NCBI RefSeq assembly: GCF_017591425.1
Contig: NW_024464918.1
Location: 23,340,001-23,404,000 of the forward strand
DNA from: Ochotona curzoniae
Taxonomy: Eukaryota; Chordata; Mammalia; Lagomorpha; Ochotonidae
Reading direction: 5' to 3'
DNA: 64,000 nucleotides
Under the pieces are notes generated by a model. That model made no database searches. It worked only from the letters and a program-made list of their open reading frames with translations, and had not been told where the DNA came from. Both the position numbers and the translations under genes were made by a program. Numbering within the stretch: position 1 is the first letter of the stretch; each line of letters opens with the position of its first letter. Below, in pieces: positions 1 through 13,300 of the stretch.

Positions 1-140
1 TGGCTTTGGATCAGCATAGCATCGGTCGTTGCGCTCACGTGGGGAGTGAATCATCGAACGGAAGAGCTTCCTCTCTGTCTCTCCTCCTCTCTGTATATCT
101 GACTTTCCAATAAATAAAATCTTAAAAAAAAAAAAAAAAT
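1..140 (+). mobile_element. SINE, 3' part cut by window edge
   Basis: The 3' half of the lagomorph tRNA-derived SINE: ggagtgaatcatcgaacgg, tctctgtctctcctcc, ccaataaataaaatctt and an A-run. The near-consensus sequence suggests a young copy. Confidence 0.9.
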
Positions 141-144
141 AAGG

Positions 145-530
145 AGAAGGTTTGGAAGTAGAGCAGCTGGGACTTGAACCAGCACACATATGAGATGTCA
201 GCAGCATAGGAGTAGACCTAATGGCCAGAGGCCCAAGAGGTCCCAGAGGGACCAAGGTGGTGGTATACTGTCTAAAATCCAGTCTGTATCCTGTGTGGGT
301 ACTCTCAGCCAACCCATTATTAGCATGCCTGGGAAAGCAGCATAGGACGGTTCAAGTTCACGGGCCACTGTCACCTACATCAGGAGACACAAAGGAAGCT
401 CCTGGTTTTCCTCTGGCCCAGCCCCAGTCATTGCAGCTACTTGGGATGGAATATGACAATGGAAAACTTATCTGCATCTCTCTCTCTCTTTTTTTGGCTC
501 CGCCTGTCAAATTACAAAACAAGCACTTTT
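145..530 (+). mobile_element. Old SINE fragments, mixed orientation
   Basis: 145-225 is an antisense head (ttggaagtagagcagctggg). From about 250 a diverged sense copy follows with gcctgggaaagcagcatagg and agctcctgg. Confidence 0.65.
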
Positions 531-1536
531 TCTTCTTACATGTCTAGTATCAGTTCTCACATTTTTAATTCCTATTCTAAAGACAGTCTTTATCCAAAGT
601 AAAATTTTAGTCCCTTTCCATAACTTCCCTGATTTTTCCTAATTTTCGTGGGGGAAAAATTTGTAAGATAACCTAAAATTCATACTGAAAAGAAACAAAC
701 AGAAAGGAAAGCTACACCTTCCAAAGAGTATCCATGTTTATTATTATCTTCTGTATCACAGTATTTTGTGTCCTAAATGGTGTCTGGTACGTGGTAGGAA
801 CTCAACAGTCCCTTAAAGAGGAGGTTAAACCATAAAGTACCCAGAGAACAATGCTGAAATGGGTACTATGACAACTAATGTAAACTGCAAAGGGAGAGAA
901 TCTCTGCACAGCATTCTGATTCACCTTTCTAGACACTATAGCCCGGGACCACACCAAAAAATGCTACCTATTCTACAAAATTAAATGAGCAAATCTCAAG
1001 TTACTAAACATGGTGTTTTACTATTTGTATAGCTACAGGAGAACTATCTTCTAAAAGATTATTTATGAGAACTCAAAGAGTGGACAATTACCTTCAATCC
1101 AAGAACCACCAAGGATGCTACATGCATCCATTACTTGAACCACACGCTGCACTGGGTCTGACAGCAACCATGGGATGTCACAATGCCACTCATCCATATT
1201 CATCTGTATATTCCCAGCACCTAGCACTAACACTGGAACAAACACCTACTTTTATCTCTGTAAGTCTAGATTTCATTGTTATTTATTTGGAATCTCTAAT
1301 TTTCACAACAAAATAAAAAAATCTTATATGCTGTTTTTTATTTATAAATACTTTGTGTGCTATGAATGTTAACCATTATAATGGCAATGAAATATCCATA
1401 ATTTAGACCTTTCCCACTTGTTAAACTTTCAGGACAGTTCAAGCTCTCTGTTACACTACAAACATAACACAGCTGTTAACATTCAAGTTCCAGGGTTTTT
1501 GAAACCAGATTACAATAGTTAAAAAAAAATAAACCC

Positions 1537-1885
1537 TGGGCCCGGTGCTGTGGTCTAGCAGCTAAAGTCATCGCCTTGAATGTGCCGGGATCCCATATGG
1601 ACGCCGGTTCTAATCCCGCAGCCCCGCTTCCCATCCAGCTCCCTGCCTGTGGCCAGGGAAAGCAGTCGAGGATGGCCCAAAGCTTTGGGACCCTGCACCC
1701 GCGTGGGAGACCTGGAAGAGCTCCTGGCTCCTGGATTGGGATCAGCTCAGTACCAGCAGTTGCAGTCACTTGGGGGAGTGAATCATCAGATGGAAGAGCT
1801 TCCTCTCTGTCTCTCCTCCTTTCTCTCTCTCTCTCTATATATATATATATCTCACTTTGCAATATAAATAAATCTTAAAAGAAAA
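1537..1885 (+). mobile_element. Full-length SINE with (CT)n/(AT)n expansion
   Basis: Complete from gggcccggtgctgtgg to aaataaatctt. The 3' pyrimidine block has grown into (CT)n (about 1822-1836) and (AT)7 (1837-1850). Confidence 0.92.
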
Positions 1886-2246
1886 AAAACCTAAAGAATT
1901 TAAAAGAGTCAACTTAATTGGCTAAGAAACAATGTAAAATAATCTGTTTGAGCAACATAATTTCCATAAGACATAAAAGCTGATGACTGATACTCTATGC
2001 TACAATCTACTCCTGCAAATCTATAGGACTACAATATATACACTTCAATTTTTTTTTACTGTTTGGCTTATTATTAGAAACTATATTCTAGGTTTTCAAA
2101 TGTCTCTATAAACTTTAGAACAAAATTCTAGGTTTTCCTTAAAAAAGGAAGAAACCACAAACTTGCTTGTATAGCAGTTATAAAAATGTCTGATATGAAT
2201 ATTCTTACATAATATGCTTGTGCAGCAGTTATAAAAACATCTAATA

Positions 2247-2431
2247 TAGGCTCAGCGCAATAGCCTAAAGTCTAAAACTGCCTTGCACACACCTGGATCC
2301 CATATGGGCACCGGTTCATGTCCCAACTGCCCCACTTTCCATCCAGCTTCCTGCTTGTGGCCTGGGAAAGCAGTGAAGAGCGGCCCAATGCTTTCTGAGA
2401 CCCTGTACATGCACTGGAGACCTGGAAGAAG
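2247..2431 (+). mobile_element. SINE head, interrupted by a second SINE
   Basis: Runs from ctcagcgcaatagcc to agaagctcctgg and is then replaced by another head at 2437. Confidence 0.8.
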
Positions 2432-2436
2432 CTCCT

Positions 2437-2698
2437 GGTGGGCCTGGCGCACTAGCCTAGCAGCTAAAGTCCTTGCCCTGCATGCACCGGGATTCCATAT
2501 GGACACCAGTTCTAATCCCAGTTGCCCTAATTCCCATCCAACTCTCTGCTTATGGCCTGGGAAAGCAGTCGAAGACTGCACATATGTGGGAGACGTGAAA
2601 GAAGCTCCTGGACCCTAGCTTCGGATTGGTTTAGCTCCAGCTGTTGCAGCCACTTGGAGAGACTTTGCAATAAAAATTAAAAATAAATCTTAAAATAA
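2437..2698 (+). mobile_element. SINE
   Basis: gggcctggcgcactagcc through aataaatctt. The segment after the cggccc position is shortened. Confidence 0.85.
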
Positions 2699-2852
2699 CA
2701 ATAAGAATGCAAAAAGAACATACATTGTGAAAAATACTAATCAGAAGAATGATAATAAATATAAAATATAAAGTACTTAAGTAATAGATATTTGTTTTCT
2801 GAATAAGCTCAAAGGATTGTAAGATTTATATACACAAAAAATTATCAAGTAA

Positions 2853-3123
2853 GGGTCAGCGTTGTGGCATAGCAAGTAAAGTCACTGCCTGCAAATGCCA
2901 ACATTCCACATAGGTGCTGGTTTGTATCCAATTGCTCCACTTCTGATCCAGCTCCAGGTTAACAGCCTGGAAAAGCAGTGGAAGATGTTCCAAGTGCTTG
3001 GGCCGCTGGCTTCCGTGGAGGAGATCTGGGTTTCAGCCCTGGCTGTCAGGGCCATCCGAGGAGTGAACTATTTATCTGTCTCTCCTATTCTGTACTTCTG
3101 CCCTTCAAATTTAAAAAAAAAAA
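2853..3123 (+). mobile_element. Old SINE
   Basis: Diverged copy, gggtcagcgttgtggcatag to ttcaaatttaaaaaa. Confidence 0.8.
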
Positions 3124-3786
3124 ATTGTAACTTTTAAAAACGAAGAACAAGAGGACAGTGACATTGGTTAAGAAGCTTACTTAAAATCAAAAAGTGATTG
3201 AACAAGGAGTTAACTATTTTGGTCAAACTGCCTCTTTATGACAAGTAGGAGAAAAGTATGTTTAGAAGAAAGAAATCTAATGATACAGTTACACAAGAGA
3301 TTAAGACAATCACAGTTGCATAACGATATAATACAATCACTTAGATTTACATAGAAAAACCTCATATCTGACATTTTAACAACCACTCGTTTGTTTTTTA
3401 AGAAATAAAAAGAGCTTGAGTATACCAAATATCTAAGAAATGAAAGAGATTAAAACAAACTATGACAAATCTTAAAACACTCTAAACCTCAAACACTACT
3501 ACTTAAACAATGGATTTCTATCATTATCTCAACATGTTAAATATGTTAGATTTATCTTACCCAGTCTTTTGCAAGCTTCTCAGGAGATAACCCTCACAGT
3601 TTAAAGTCAGAGAGACAACTATTGAACACAGAATCAAAACAAGTTCCCTGAAACTAAATGTTACGATTTCTCTAAAACACAAGGCTTTGTTTTTCTCTCA
3701 TGTATTACACAAATTAAAATATGGCTATGTGACATAATAAAAACAATATATGTTACAGAATCTGTAAGAATATAAACCAGTCATTA

Positions 3787-4122
3787 ACTGGAGCTGGGAT
3801 GTGACACAATAGATTAAAACCACCACCTGCAATGTGACATCCCACAGGATTGCCCGTTTCAGTCCTGGCTGCTCTACTTCTGATGCAGCATCCTGCTAAT
3901 GTGCCTGGGAAAGCAGCAGAGAATGGCCAGAGTGCTTGGGCCTCTGCCACGACCCTCCATGGGAGACCTGCCTGGGGTTACAGGCTCCTGGCCTCAGCCT
4001 GGCCCTGCCCTGGGTGATGAAACTATTCAAAAGTGAACCAGCGCATCGAAGATGGATCTGCTGCCCACCTCACTCCACTCCTGTCTCAGCAACTCAGCTT
4101 TGCAAATAAATAAATAAATCTT
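3787..4122 (+). mobile_element. Old SINE
   Basis: Starts ctggagctgggatgtgac and ends aaataaataaataaatctt; about 95 bp from RBM27 exon 8. Confidence 0.82.
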
Positions 4123-4216
4123 CAAAATATAATCATTTTTCAAAGGGTAATACTGATATGGCAAAACCTGGCTCTTCAGCATCTCAAAGATTCTAAGTCA
4201 AACAACATTTACTTAC

Positions 4217-4351
4217 GTTCTGATACTGTATAAAGGAGGTTCTGGGGTAAAGGAGGAGGTAGTCTTGCTCCTACTGGTGCAAGATTGGGCACTGCACTTG
4301 TCCCAGGCTGATCACGGCTGTTTATTAAACTTGACTGTGTTATGGGTGGTC
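4217..4351 (-). CDS. RBM27: RBM27 coding exon 8
   Basis: 135 nt, codons 379-423 plus one base, acceptor tgtag, donor gtaagt. It encodes PPITQSSLINSRDQPG and ends LLYTVSE plus C of the next codon. It is the last RBM27 exon found; nothing resembling the next one is visible in 1-4216. Confidence 0.94.
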
Positions 4352-7300
4352 CTACAGACAACAGAAAGTGAAATATAGAGCACTGATATTTCCTAACAAA
4401 AATAGTCAAGTGTTGGGGCCATGTTGAGGCACAGTGGGCTAAATAAGACACCACCTGTGATGCCAAGATCCTACAGAGGCCAATTCATGTCCTGGTTGTT
4501 CTACTTCCAGTCTAGCTTCCTGTTAAGGTATCTGGGAAAGCAGCAAAAGAAAGCCAAAGTGCTTGAGCCCCTGCCACGCACATGAAAGATCTGAATGAAG
4601 CTCCTGGTTCCTGCCTTTAATCTGTATCTTTACAAAGATCTCCAACGTACTAATACTCATTTTGATACTCAAAATATCTTCTTTGGTTTTGAACAGAATT
4701 AGACAATTTAACAAATGAAGGTTTGTTTAAATTGTTTCATTGTACACTGTTTAATTAATACAACAATCTTTAGAACAAGCAATACTAACCCAGGTGTAAA
4801 CAGAACCGAGGTCAAGAATGGGAAAGGATTTAAGGAAACTTTCTGAAATGATAAAGTTCTAAAGAACTCTGCAATGTACTGTGAAATGCATCAGAACGGG
4901 GCTGGTGTGATGGCTTAATTGGCTAATCCTTTGCCTTAAAGAACTAGCATCCAGTGTGGATGCCAGTTTGTGACCTGGCTGCTTCACTTCCCATCTAGCT
5001 CCCAGATTATGGCCTATGAAAGCAGTACAGGATGGCCCAAAGCCTGTGGACCCTGCATTTGAGTGAGAGATCCTGAAAAAGCTCCTGGTTTTAGATCAGC
5101 TCAGCTCCAGCCATTGCAGCCATTTGTGCAGTGAACGAGCCAATGAAGATCTTTCTCTGTCTCTCCTTCAATAATAAATCTGCCCTTCCAATTAACAACA
5201 ACAACAAAAAGTTTTTAAAAGTGTCAGAATGGAGAAAAGAAAAGAAACATGATAACACAAATATGGTGAAACACAAATTGTTTAAGTATATGGGTTCAAT
5301 TCTTTCACCTTTTCTATTGGCTTGAAATATTTCATAGAAAATGCTGGGTAACATGAATTTCTTAAATTTTTTTTTTAAATAGGTATGTTCCCATAATGAG
5401 ATAACAACTACTGCTGGCATGTCTATGTATTAAGATGCTTCATGGAGCAGGCACACAGTACAGCTAAGTCTCAGCCTGTAATCCCAGTCTCCAAAATGGA
5501 CACTGGTTCAAATCCCACCTGCTCCACTTCCAATCCAGTTCCCTGTCAAATGCACCTGGGAATGTACAGAAGATGGCCCAAGTACGTGGGCCTCTACATC
5601 CATGTGGGAGACCCAGAAACTCCAGTCTCCTGACACTGGATCAGCTCTGGCCACTGTGGCCATTTGGGGAGTGAACCAGTAGACAGATCACTCTCTCAAC
5701 CTCTCCTTCTCTTTGCGTAAACCTGTCTTTCCAATAAAAATGCATTAATAAATCTTAAAAAAAAAAATTGCCTGATGCTGGCATCTTACATAAGCAGGGT
5801 CCAAGCCCCAGTTGCTGCACTTCATATCCAGCTCCATGCTAATGTACCTGGGAAAGAAGTGAACGAGGGTCCATGTGACTGAACCCTACCACCAACATTG
5901 GAGACAAGGATGGAACTCTGCAATCTTGGCCATTGTAGAGTAGATCAACATTTGGAAAATATTCCTCTTGTTCTCCTTTTCTGTCCCTGACTTTGTCAAA
6001 TAAATAAAACAAATCTTAAACAAATTAAAAAAAAAGGTCCTTACCAGTGAAGAGATCTACTCTGAACATAATGGTGAAATAATGTAAAATCTGGAAAAAA
6101 AAAACTAGCAAAAACAAACTAATAAAAAAAAAAAAGCATGTGCTTGATGGGGTAAAGGAGGGATATCTGACAAAAACTATTTAATATAGATATCCACTGA
6201 GGCTAGGTACAATTATGTTATTCTATAAACATATTAACATTCTTGTAATTAAAAATTCTTTAAAATTTTAATAATATTGAATATTTTTTTTAAATATTGA
6301 AAACCTCTTTAAACTAGAGCAAATTCTCTAACACCTTTCTTAAAACACTAACAAAGAACAGGATTTTGACTATAGATTAACACAGGACAGCTCAATTTGT
6401 ACTACTGGTATCACAACACCAAGCAATTATGGATGCAAAAAAGGGAAAGAATCACACCTTAATTACATCTAAATCCCAAGTTTTAATATTAATTTTCAAC
6501 TACTTCAAATGGAATTTCAAAGTAGTTAAATGAAGAGCTCTTCTAAACAGAGCTCCACTAAGAAAGATTTAACCAAAATCTACTTACTTGGTATGGGAAG
6601 CACAACAGAAGGCGGAGGTTGACCATGTCCTTGGGGAACAGGAAGCCTCATACTATGGCCAGGACCTGGGCCCGGACCTGGCCCTGGCCCTGGCCCTGGC
6701 CCTGGCCCTGGCCCTGGCATCGGAGGCATCAGCATTCCAGGAGGCGGAGGAGGAGGAAGCCCCGGAGGAGGGGGCGGGAAAGGAATCATACTTGGCAGAG
6801 CAACTTCATCAACAACCAGAGGATCATTTCCATGATCAAACTGACAAAGGTCACCAAGAACACAAAATCCTCTTTCTGTATGAATGGGAAAAAAAAAAAA
6901 AAAAGTATCCTGTAATCTATTCAGAATTCAGAAGACAAACACAGAACAAGTCCCTGAAAAACCCACCGACATGATTTATGAAGGAGTTTTCTCCAAGGAC
7001 AGTGCCTATGGGCCTTCCTGGTGTTATCCTGTTAATCACTGCACATCCCTGGGGAAGTGTTAGGTATCCACTTTCTAGACTGTGAGAGTACAACTTTTGA
7101 AACAACAGTCAGAAACATTTCTACCACTTGCCACTAAGTTTTCATAATAAAAACTAAAGCAACTATCAATTTAGGAAAAGCTTGGGGAGAAATAACAGCT
7201 ATGAACTACCCATGGTTTAAATTTAATAATCGAGTCTCATATTATGTTAAAGTAATCATTCTTATTGTATCTGGCAGTTGAAATTTTAGTTTAAAATATT

Positions 7301-10300
7301 CTAGTGAGAATTATGCAGCACGTTATTTACTATGGTACTGTTTATAACAACAAAAAATAAATAAACATTCCAAACATGTATCAATATATACCTTAATAAG
7401 AAAGGAATAAAAGTTTTTTTTAAAAAATGAAGAAGTTCACTATTTATTAACCTGGGATGACAGCCAGGAAATGCTGCTAAGTGAAAATACATCATGCAGT
7501 ATTGTAAATGGCAGACTATCCCTTCCACACACACACACACAAATGTGGAAGAGAGAACATGTATTTCTACATACATGCCAGTTCATTCAAAAAGACACAG
7601 AAGAAACTGGTAACATTAAAGCTGGCTTTGAGAAGTTGAGAATTCTAGCAGGGGGACCAGGGTGAGAATGAGCTAACAATCATAATTTTACACTACTCCC
7701 TACTTGCACAGCTTGTATTTGTAGAAAATGTCACGTGATCTGTGACTTGCTTGAAATAAAACAAGTCATGTGTAAGAATATACATTAAAAACAAGACTGC
7801 ATCAAAAAAGTAGACAGTGTGATTTATAATGTTATACTGTCAATTGTCATAAATACATAAATATCTCCATAATAAAAGTCTAAATAAATACATACTGATT
7901 CATTCATTCAAATTGAAAATTAGCAGGTCAAACTTCTAAGTAGATTACATACCCTTTAACAAATTCTTAGTATAAACATCATACAAAGAAAATTAAATTT
8001 CCTAGCATCTACCTAATTTTATGACATACCTACAATGCCTGAAGAAATAGCAAGAACATTCAAAAGGGTCAAATTTGAACAATCTTCCGACAAAACTTAA
8101 ACCATTAAACAACAACAACAAAAAAAAAAACCTTAGGCTCTAGCCAAATATCATCCTCCATATTCACCTTTTTTTTTTTTTAAATTAAATCTGGACTTAA
8201 GGGGTACACGGGTGGCCAACATTGTGACACAGCACGTTAAGAGACCACCTGCAGGACCAGCATCCCAGAAGGGCACTGGTCTGAGTTCCCAAGTGCTCCA
8301 CTTGGGAACCAGTGCCGTGCTAATGGCCTGGTGAAAACAGTGAAAACTGCCCAAGTGTTTGGTTCCTTGCCAACCACATGGGAAACTGAGAATTCAGTGG
8401 CTCCTGGCTTCAGTGCGACCCAGTGTTACCTGCTGCAGCCATCTAAGGAGTGAACTTGCAGATGGAAAATCATTCTTTCCCTCTCTATGTAACTGTGACT
8501 TCCAAAATAGTAAATACTTTAAAAAAAAAAAAAGGTACACAATATTATGGATTAGAAAATGAGGAAAGGTGGTGATTTTTACCATCATAATCTCGGCATC
8601 GCCTCTTTGGTGGTGGGTTTCGACCAAAAGAATTGGAAGAGCTATGATTGTTATAGTAATTAGACCAGCTCTCAGTTGTGTTTTCAGAGTGGTGAGCAGG
8701 TGCAATCACAGTAACGGTGCTGGGAATAGACTGGGCCCCAGAGGAATACTGCTCAGAAGAGTTAGGTGGTGCAGACACAGGCACATAGGAACTCTCCAGG
8801 TCATTTCTTTCACTCTTAAACTTTGATCTTTCCCTATGCTCTGTTTCAGAGACAAAAAAAAAAAAAAAAAAAGAAACAAAGAGATCACACATCTATGTTC
8901 AAATTCTCATTCTCTCACAGAATAGGAAACATTACTGAAATAAACTAACTGAAATTCTGTGTTTGAAATTGTCATTATTAATAGATCCAAAAAGAATAAA
9001 ATGACAGTACCACATATAAAATCAACTTTTATATTGTCAATGTCAGTTATAATTAATGAAAAAGTTAGAGCCTTCACAGTTTTCACAGTTAAAAAGAGAA
9101 AGATGTTAGTCCTGGGATCCCAGTAACTTGCATTTTTCTCTTTTTAACTATAAAAACTTTAGGAAACTTCACAACACACCAATTATTCCAAGAAAGCAAA
9201 AGCAGGCAATCCCCCATCTTAATTTGGTAGTTTTGAGGATTAAAGAGCATTTGTATGAATTAAAACAAAAAGATTTAAGTAAAGACATACAATAAACCTG
9301 TAAATAATTTTTGTGCAAACTCCCTTGATTTCATCTCAAAAACACAGCTCTGACTTTACAACAAAATCAATACTCAGTTTCTTAAGGAAATTTGAGCTTT
9401 TTTATTGACTAAACATTTAAGGTATATTTAATTTTAAGGAATTTTGTACATCTCTATGAAATAAGAAGAAAAGCAAATACAAAGGCTTCTAGAGGAACAA
9501 CTCATCCACTCACCAACATTCCTGTTTGGATCCCGGTCTTTGCTGCGCCCCCTACTCCGACTTCTACTCCGACTCAAACCTCGGCTCTTACTCCGGCTCT
9601 TACTCCGACCTCTTCTCCAGTCATACTTGTCACGATACAGTTCATTCCGCTCATAGTAGCGGTCGTAATCTCTCCACTTGCCATCTTCTCTTTTTTTATC
9701 TCGTGTCCTATAATACACAGATATAAAAGCCATATATGGGCTATGGAAACCAGGTTTGCAAACAAATGCACAGTACAAAATGCTCTGCTGGAGTGATCAA
9801 AATTCATAACGTCTCTGCTACAAGATTACCATATGATCTCTCTAATTCATTATACAGAAAGGGAAAAAAAAACACATTCTCACTTGTACTACACCAAGTG
9901 GGGAGGGAAGAGAGAGAGAGATGAACCCAAAGCACAAGAGGGGTGGGGAAAACAGAAATTCATAAATGGAAAATAAAACCTAATCAAAATTAAGTCTTCC
10001 TAAATAAGGACCAATTTCTTGATGCTGAATCAGTGTTTCAACATGATAATTGCGATACTTATAATATAAAGTGATACAGATAATTTTATTCTGAACACCC
10101 CTAACCAAATGGAACACTTCGTTATTCTCTAAGGGAACCATTCCCACCCCTAAGCTCTTGGGGAAAACATAATGATGGCTGTTTATAAATGGAATAGAAA
10201 GTAAGATAGACAAAAAACAGAAGCAGGGTAACATTTTGATAGTTGAGAGACGAATCAGAAAAGATGTTAATATGCCTTTAATTATTTCACAAGCCAACTG

Positions 10301-13300
10301 AAAAGTGAGTTGTCAACGTCTTCCTAACTAAACATAAACACACACCTTCGTTCATTAGATTCAGAACGAGTCTTCTGGGGACTAGGATATTTCTTTTTTC
10401 TGCAATCTCGTTCTTCCTCTGCTGGCTCCTGAAATACCTATTTGAAAACATTGATTAGAAATACAAATAGTCCTTCTGTAAAAAAGTCCACCTGATGACC
10501 TTTTCGGCATGAGAAAGTAGAAATATGTACATTAAATATTAAATTCAAATCACATCCAAGAGTTAGGCAAGGTCAGCACACAGCATAGCATATTAACCTT
10601 CCACCTGCAGCTTTGGTATCCCATATGGGAGCCGGTTCCATTTTTGGCTGCTCCACTTGCTATACAAATTTCTATTTAATGGCCAGGCCTGGGGACCTAG
10701 TAGTAGCTCATGGCTCCCAGCCTCAGACCAGCTCAGCTCTGGCCACTGCAGTCATTTGAGGAATGAACTAGCCTATGGTAGATCAGTGTCTCGCTGTCTT
10801 TCCTCTCTATATATAAAACATTGACTTTCAAGTAAGAAAAAAGTCTTTTTTTTTTTTTAAGATTTTCTCTTTAAGATTTATTTTTATTGGAAAGGCAGAT
10901 GAGAGAAGAAATGAAAATCTTCCATTCTGGTTCCTCCCCATATGGCCAGAATGGCCTGAGCTGAGCCAATCTGAAGCCAGCAGCTAGGAGCCTCTTCTAG
11001 GTCTCTCACATGGGTGCAGGGTCTTAAGGCTTTGGGCCATCTTCAACTGCTTTTCCAGGCTACAAGCAGGGAGCTGGGTGGGAAGTGGAGCAGCCAGAAT
11101 ACAAACAGTGGGATCCCAGTAATTGGAGTTGGAGGATTAGGCAGTTCAACTACCACACTAGGCCCAGAATAAATAAATCTTTTAAAAAGTAAAGCAAAAG
11201 AGAATTTCTAAAAAATGCTCATATTGGAGTAGGTGTTGTAATGTAGGAGTTTAAGACGCTGCCTTGACACAGGCATCTTATATGGACACTAGATTGAGTC
11301 CTGACTGCTCTACTTCCAAATCAGTGCAGTGCTAATGTGCTGAAAAAGCAGCAGAAACTGGCTGAAGTGTCTGGGCCCCTGCCCCCATGTGGGAGCGAAT
11401 AGAAGATGAAGCTCCCGGCTCATGGCTTCCTCCTGGTCCAATCTGGCTGTTGTAGCCATCTAGAGAGTGGACCAGTGCATGGAATCCTTCTTTCTGTCTC
11501 TCCTTTCAAATAAATTATAAATCTTTTTTTGAAAACAATTTTTTATATTACTTTAACAAGTAATGTCACTTTTTCAAATGTTAATTTATGATAGGGCATG
11601 AAGTATAGAAAAACCAACAATTTATTTTTTAAATAGTAACAAATATATACACATGGGTATATATAAAATCTCATCCGATACCAATTATTGTTATGACTCT
11701 TACTGATATGAAAGTAACAAAAAGAGTTATTTTAACTCATGACATTTTATTTTAAAAATGCACTTTATTCAATAGGCTGTCTGTAGAGAAAGGGAATCAC
11801 AGATGAAGTTTGCAAGGCTGGCGTGGTGGGATAGAATGCTAATCCTCCGATCACAGAGCTGGAATCCACATGGGTGTTAGGTCATATCCTGGTTGCTCCA
11901 CTTCCTGATCCAGCTCCCTCGTGTGGCTTAGGAAAGCAACGGATGACGGTCTTGTCCTTGGGTCTCTGAACCCACATGGGAGACCCCAAAGAAACTCCTG
12001 GCTTCAGATCACTTCAACTCCAGCAGTGGCAACCACTTGGGAGTGTGAACCAGCAGATGGAAGAACTTTCTCTCTAATCTTCTTTTCCAACAATAAACAG
12101 ATCTTAATAAATAAGTAAATCTTATATAATCTTGACAACACTAAAAGTCAGTAGAGACGAGGAAAACATGCTATATGGCTAAAAAGAATATACGTTTTGT
12201 TTATATATATGAAAATGTGCTTCAAAATTTTCTTTAAACGTTTATTAATATTTTGCCTTCACTCACACTTCTACACTTAACCAAGTTTTTTTTTTCTATT
12301 AAAATAAATCATCAGATAGGATTTCTCTTAACATCTAAATATTGCAGAGTAATTCTTGGATTTCTAAGCAAGTTATCAAAATATTTTCAATTCTCTGAAG
12401 TTCATATTACTAAGAAATGCTAATAAAGAACCTATACAATGTACCAGATCCAGAAACCTCAATCACCACATTTAAGGATTTCAACTTTAAAAAAAAAAAT
12501 TTCAAATTCCTATAAAAATTAGTATAAAAAAGTAACTAATGACAGGATCTAAGAAGTTCACACAAACAAAATTAAAAATTGTATTACCTCTTCTTTAATT
12601 TCCTCTTTTTCATGGACAAGTGGTTTTGGCTCAGGCTTAACTGGTTCCAAAGGCGGAAGGTAATTCTTAGTGTAGAGACTTTCAAATAATTTGTCCACAA
12701 ACCCTGAAGTTTCTAAGGAGAAGAAATATTATTTAAGTATTGTACAAAAAACAAAAGTTTAAACACTGTTAGCAAGGTTCAGAAAAACAAAAACATCTCA
12801 AACCAGCTTAACTCAAAATAAGCTCGGGTCCTATGCGACACAAACCTACTTCTAAGTTTTAAATCATTCTGACATACCCGCACACATATTTATTTACGTG
12901 TACTTAATTACATGATGTATTTGCATGACTATTTGCTGTAGCATATAATAAGGCTGAAAACAACCCCAATTTCCAAGAGTGAGACAAACTCTGGAGCAAC
13001 AGAACACACACACAGCACATAAAGAACAAACATCAGTAACACCACGTCTCAAAGATCTTTGTTTTCTTATGTTTGTTTACACCTGCATATTTTTTTTTAC
13101 TTTTTTTTAAATTAATTTTTTTTTATATTTTAAAAATCTTTACATAGTCAATTAGGGTAAAAAGGTTCAAGAGCTACAGGAAAGTGGGTAAGACTATTAT
13201 TTTTTCCATATTGCTTCCTTCATGTTTAAAGGGGGGTATTAAGGGAGAAGGCCCACCCAATTTCCCACCCTCCCCAGGTCCTGGATGTAGGGTATGCCCT

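Larger units (their letters stand above)
1..4216 (-). other. RBM27: RBM27 intron 8 (partial)
   Basis: No exon recognised. Besides the SINEs listed separately it holds unique AT-rich DNA at 541-1535, 1890-2240, 2700-2850 and 3125-3785. Weak L2/MIR-like traces lie near 745-830 and 1190-1245. Confidence 0.8.
4352..6587 (-). other. RBM27: RBM27 intron 7
   Basis: GT-AG intron with four antisense SINEs. The segments 4640-4895 and 6031-6587 are AT-rich and show nothing recognisable. Confidence 0.85.
6876..8582 (-). other. RBM27: RBM27 intron 6
   Basis: This intron splits the CCCH finger. It carries one SINE at its exon-6 side. The segment 6900-8200 is unique AT-rich sequence with an (AC)8 run and nothing else recognised. 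Confidence 0.85.
10438..12587 (-). other. RBM27: RBM27 intron 3
   Basis: Four SINEs occupy most of 10570-12130. The segment 12131-12587 is AT-rich, with nothing recognised. Confidence 0.85.

Noticed and set aside
1063..1245. Possible RBM27 exon 9 on the minus strand
   Set aside because: The translated segment does not continue the RBM27 protein after exon 8 and the plus strand there looks like an L2/MIR relic.
6588..6974. 128-codon plus-strand frame with an Ala-Leu repeat
   Set aside because: It is the antisense shadow of the Pro-Gly repeat in RBM27 exon 7.
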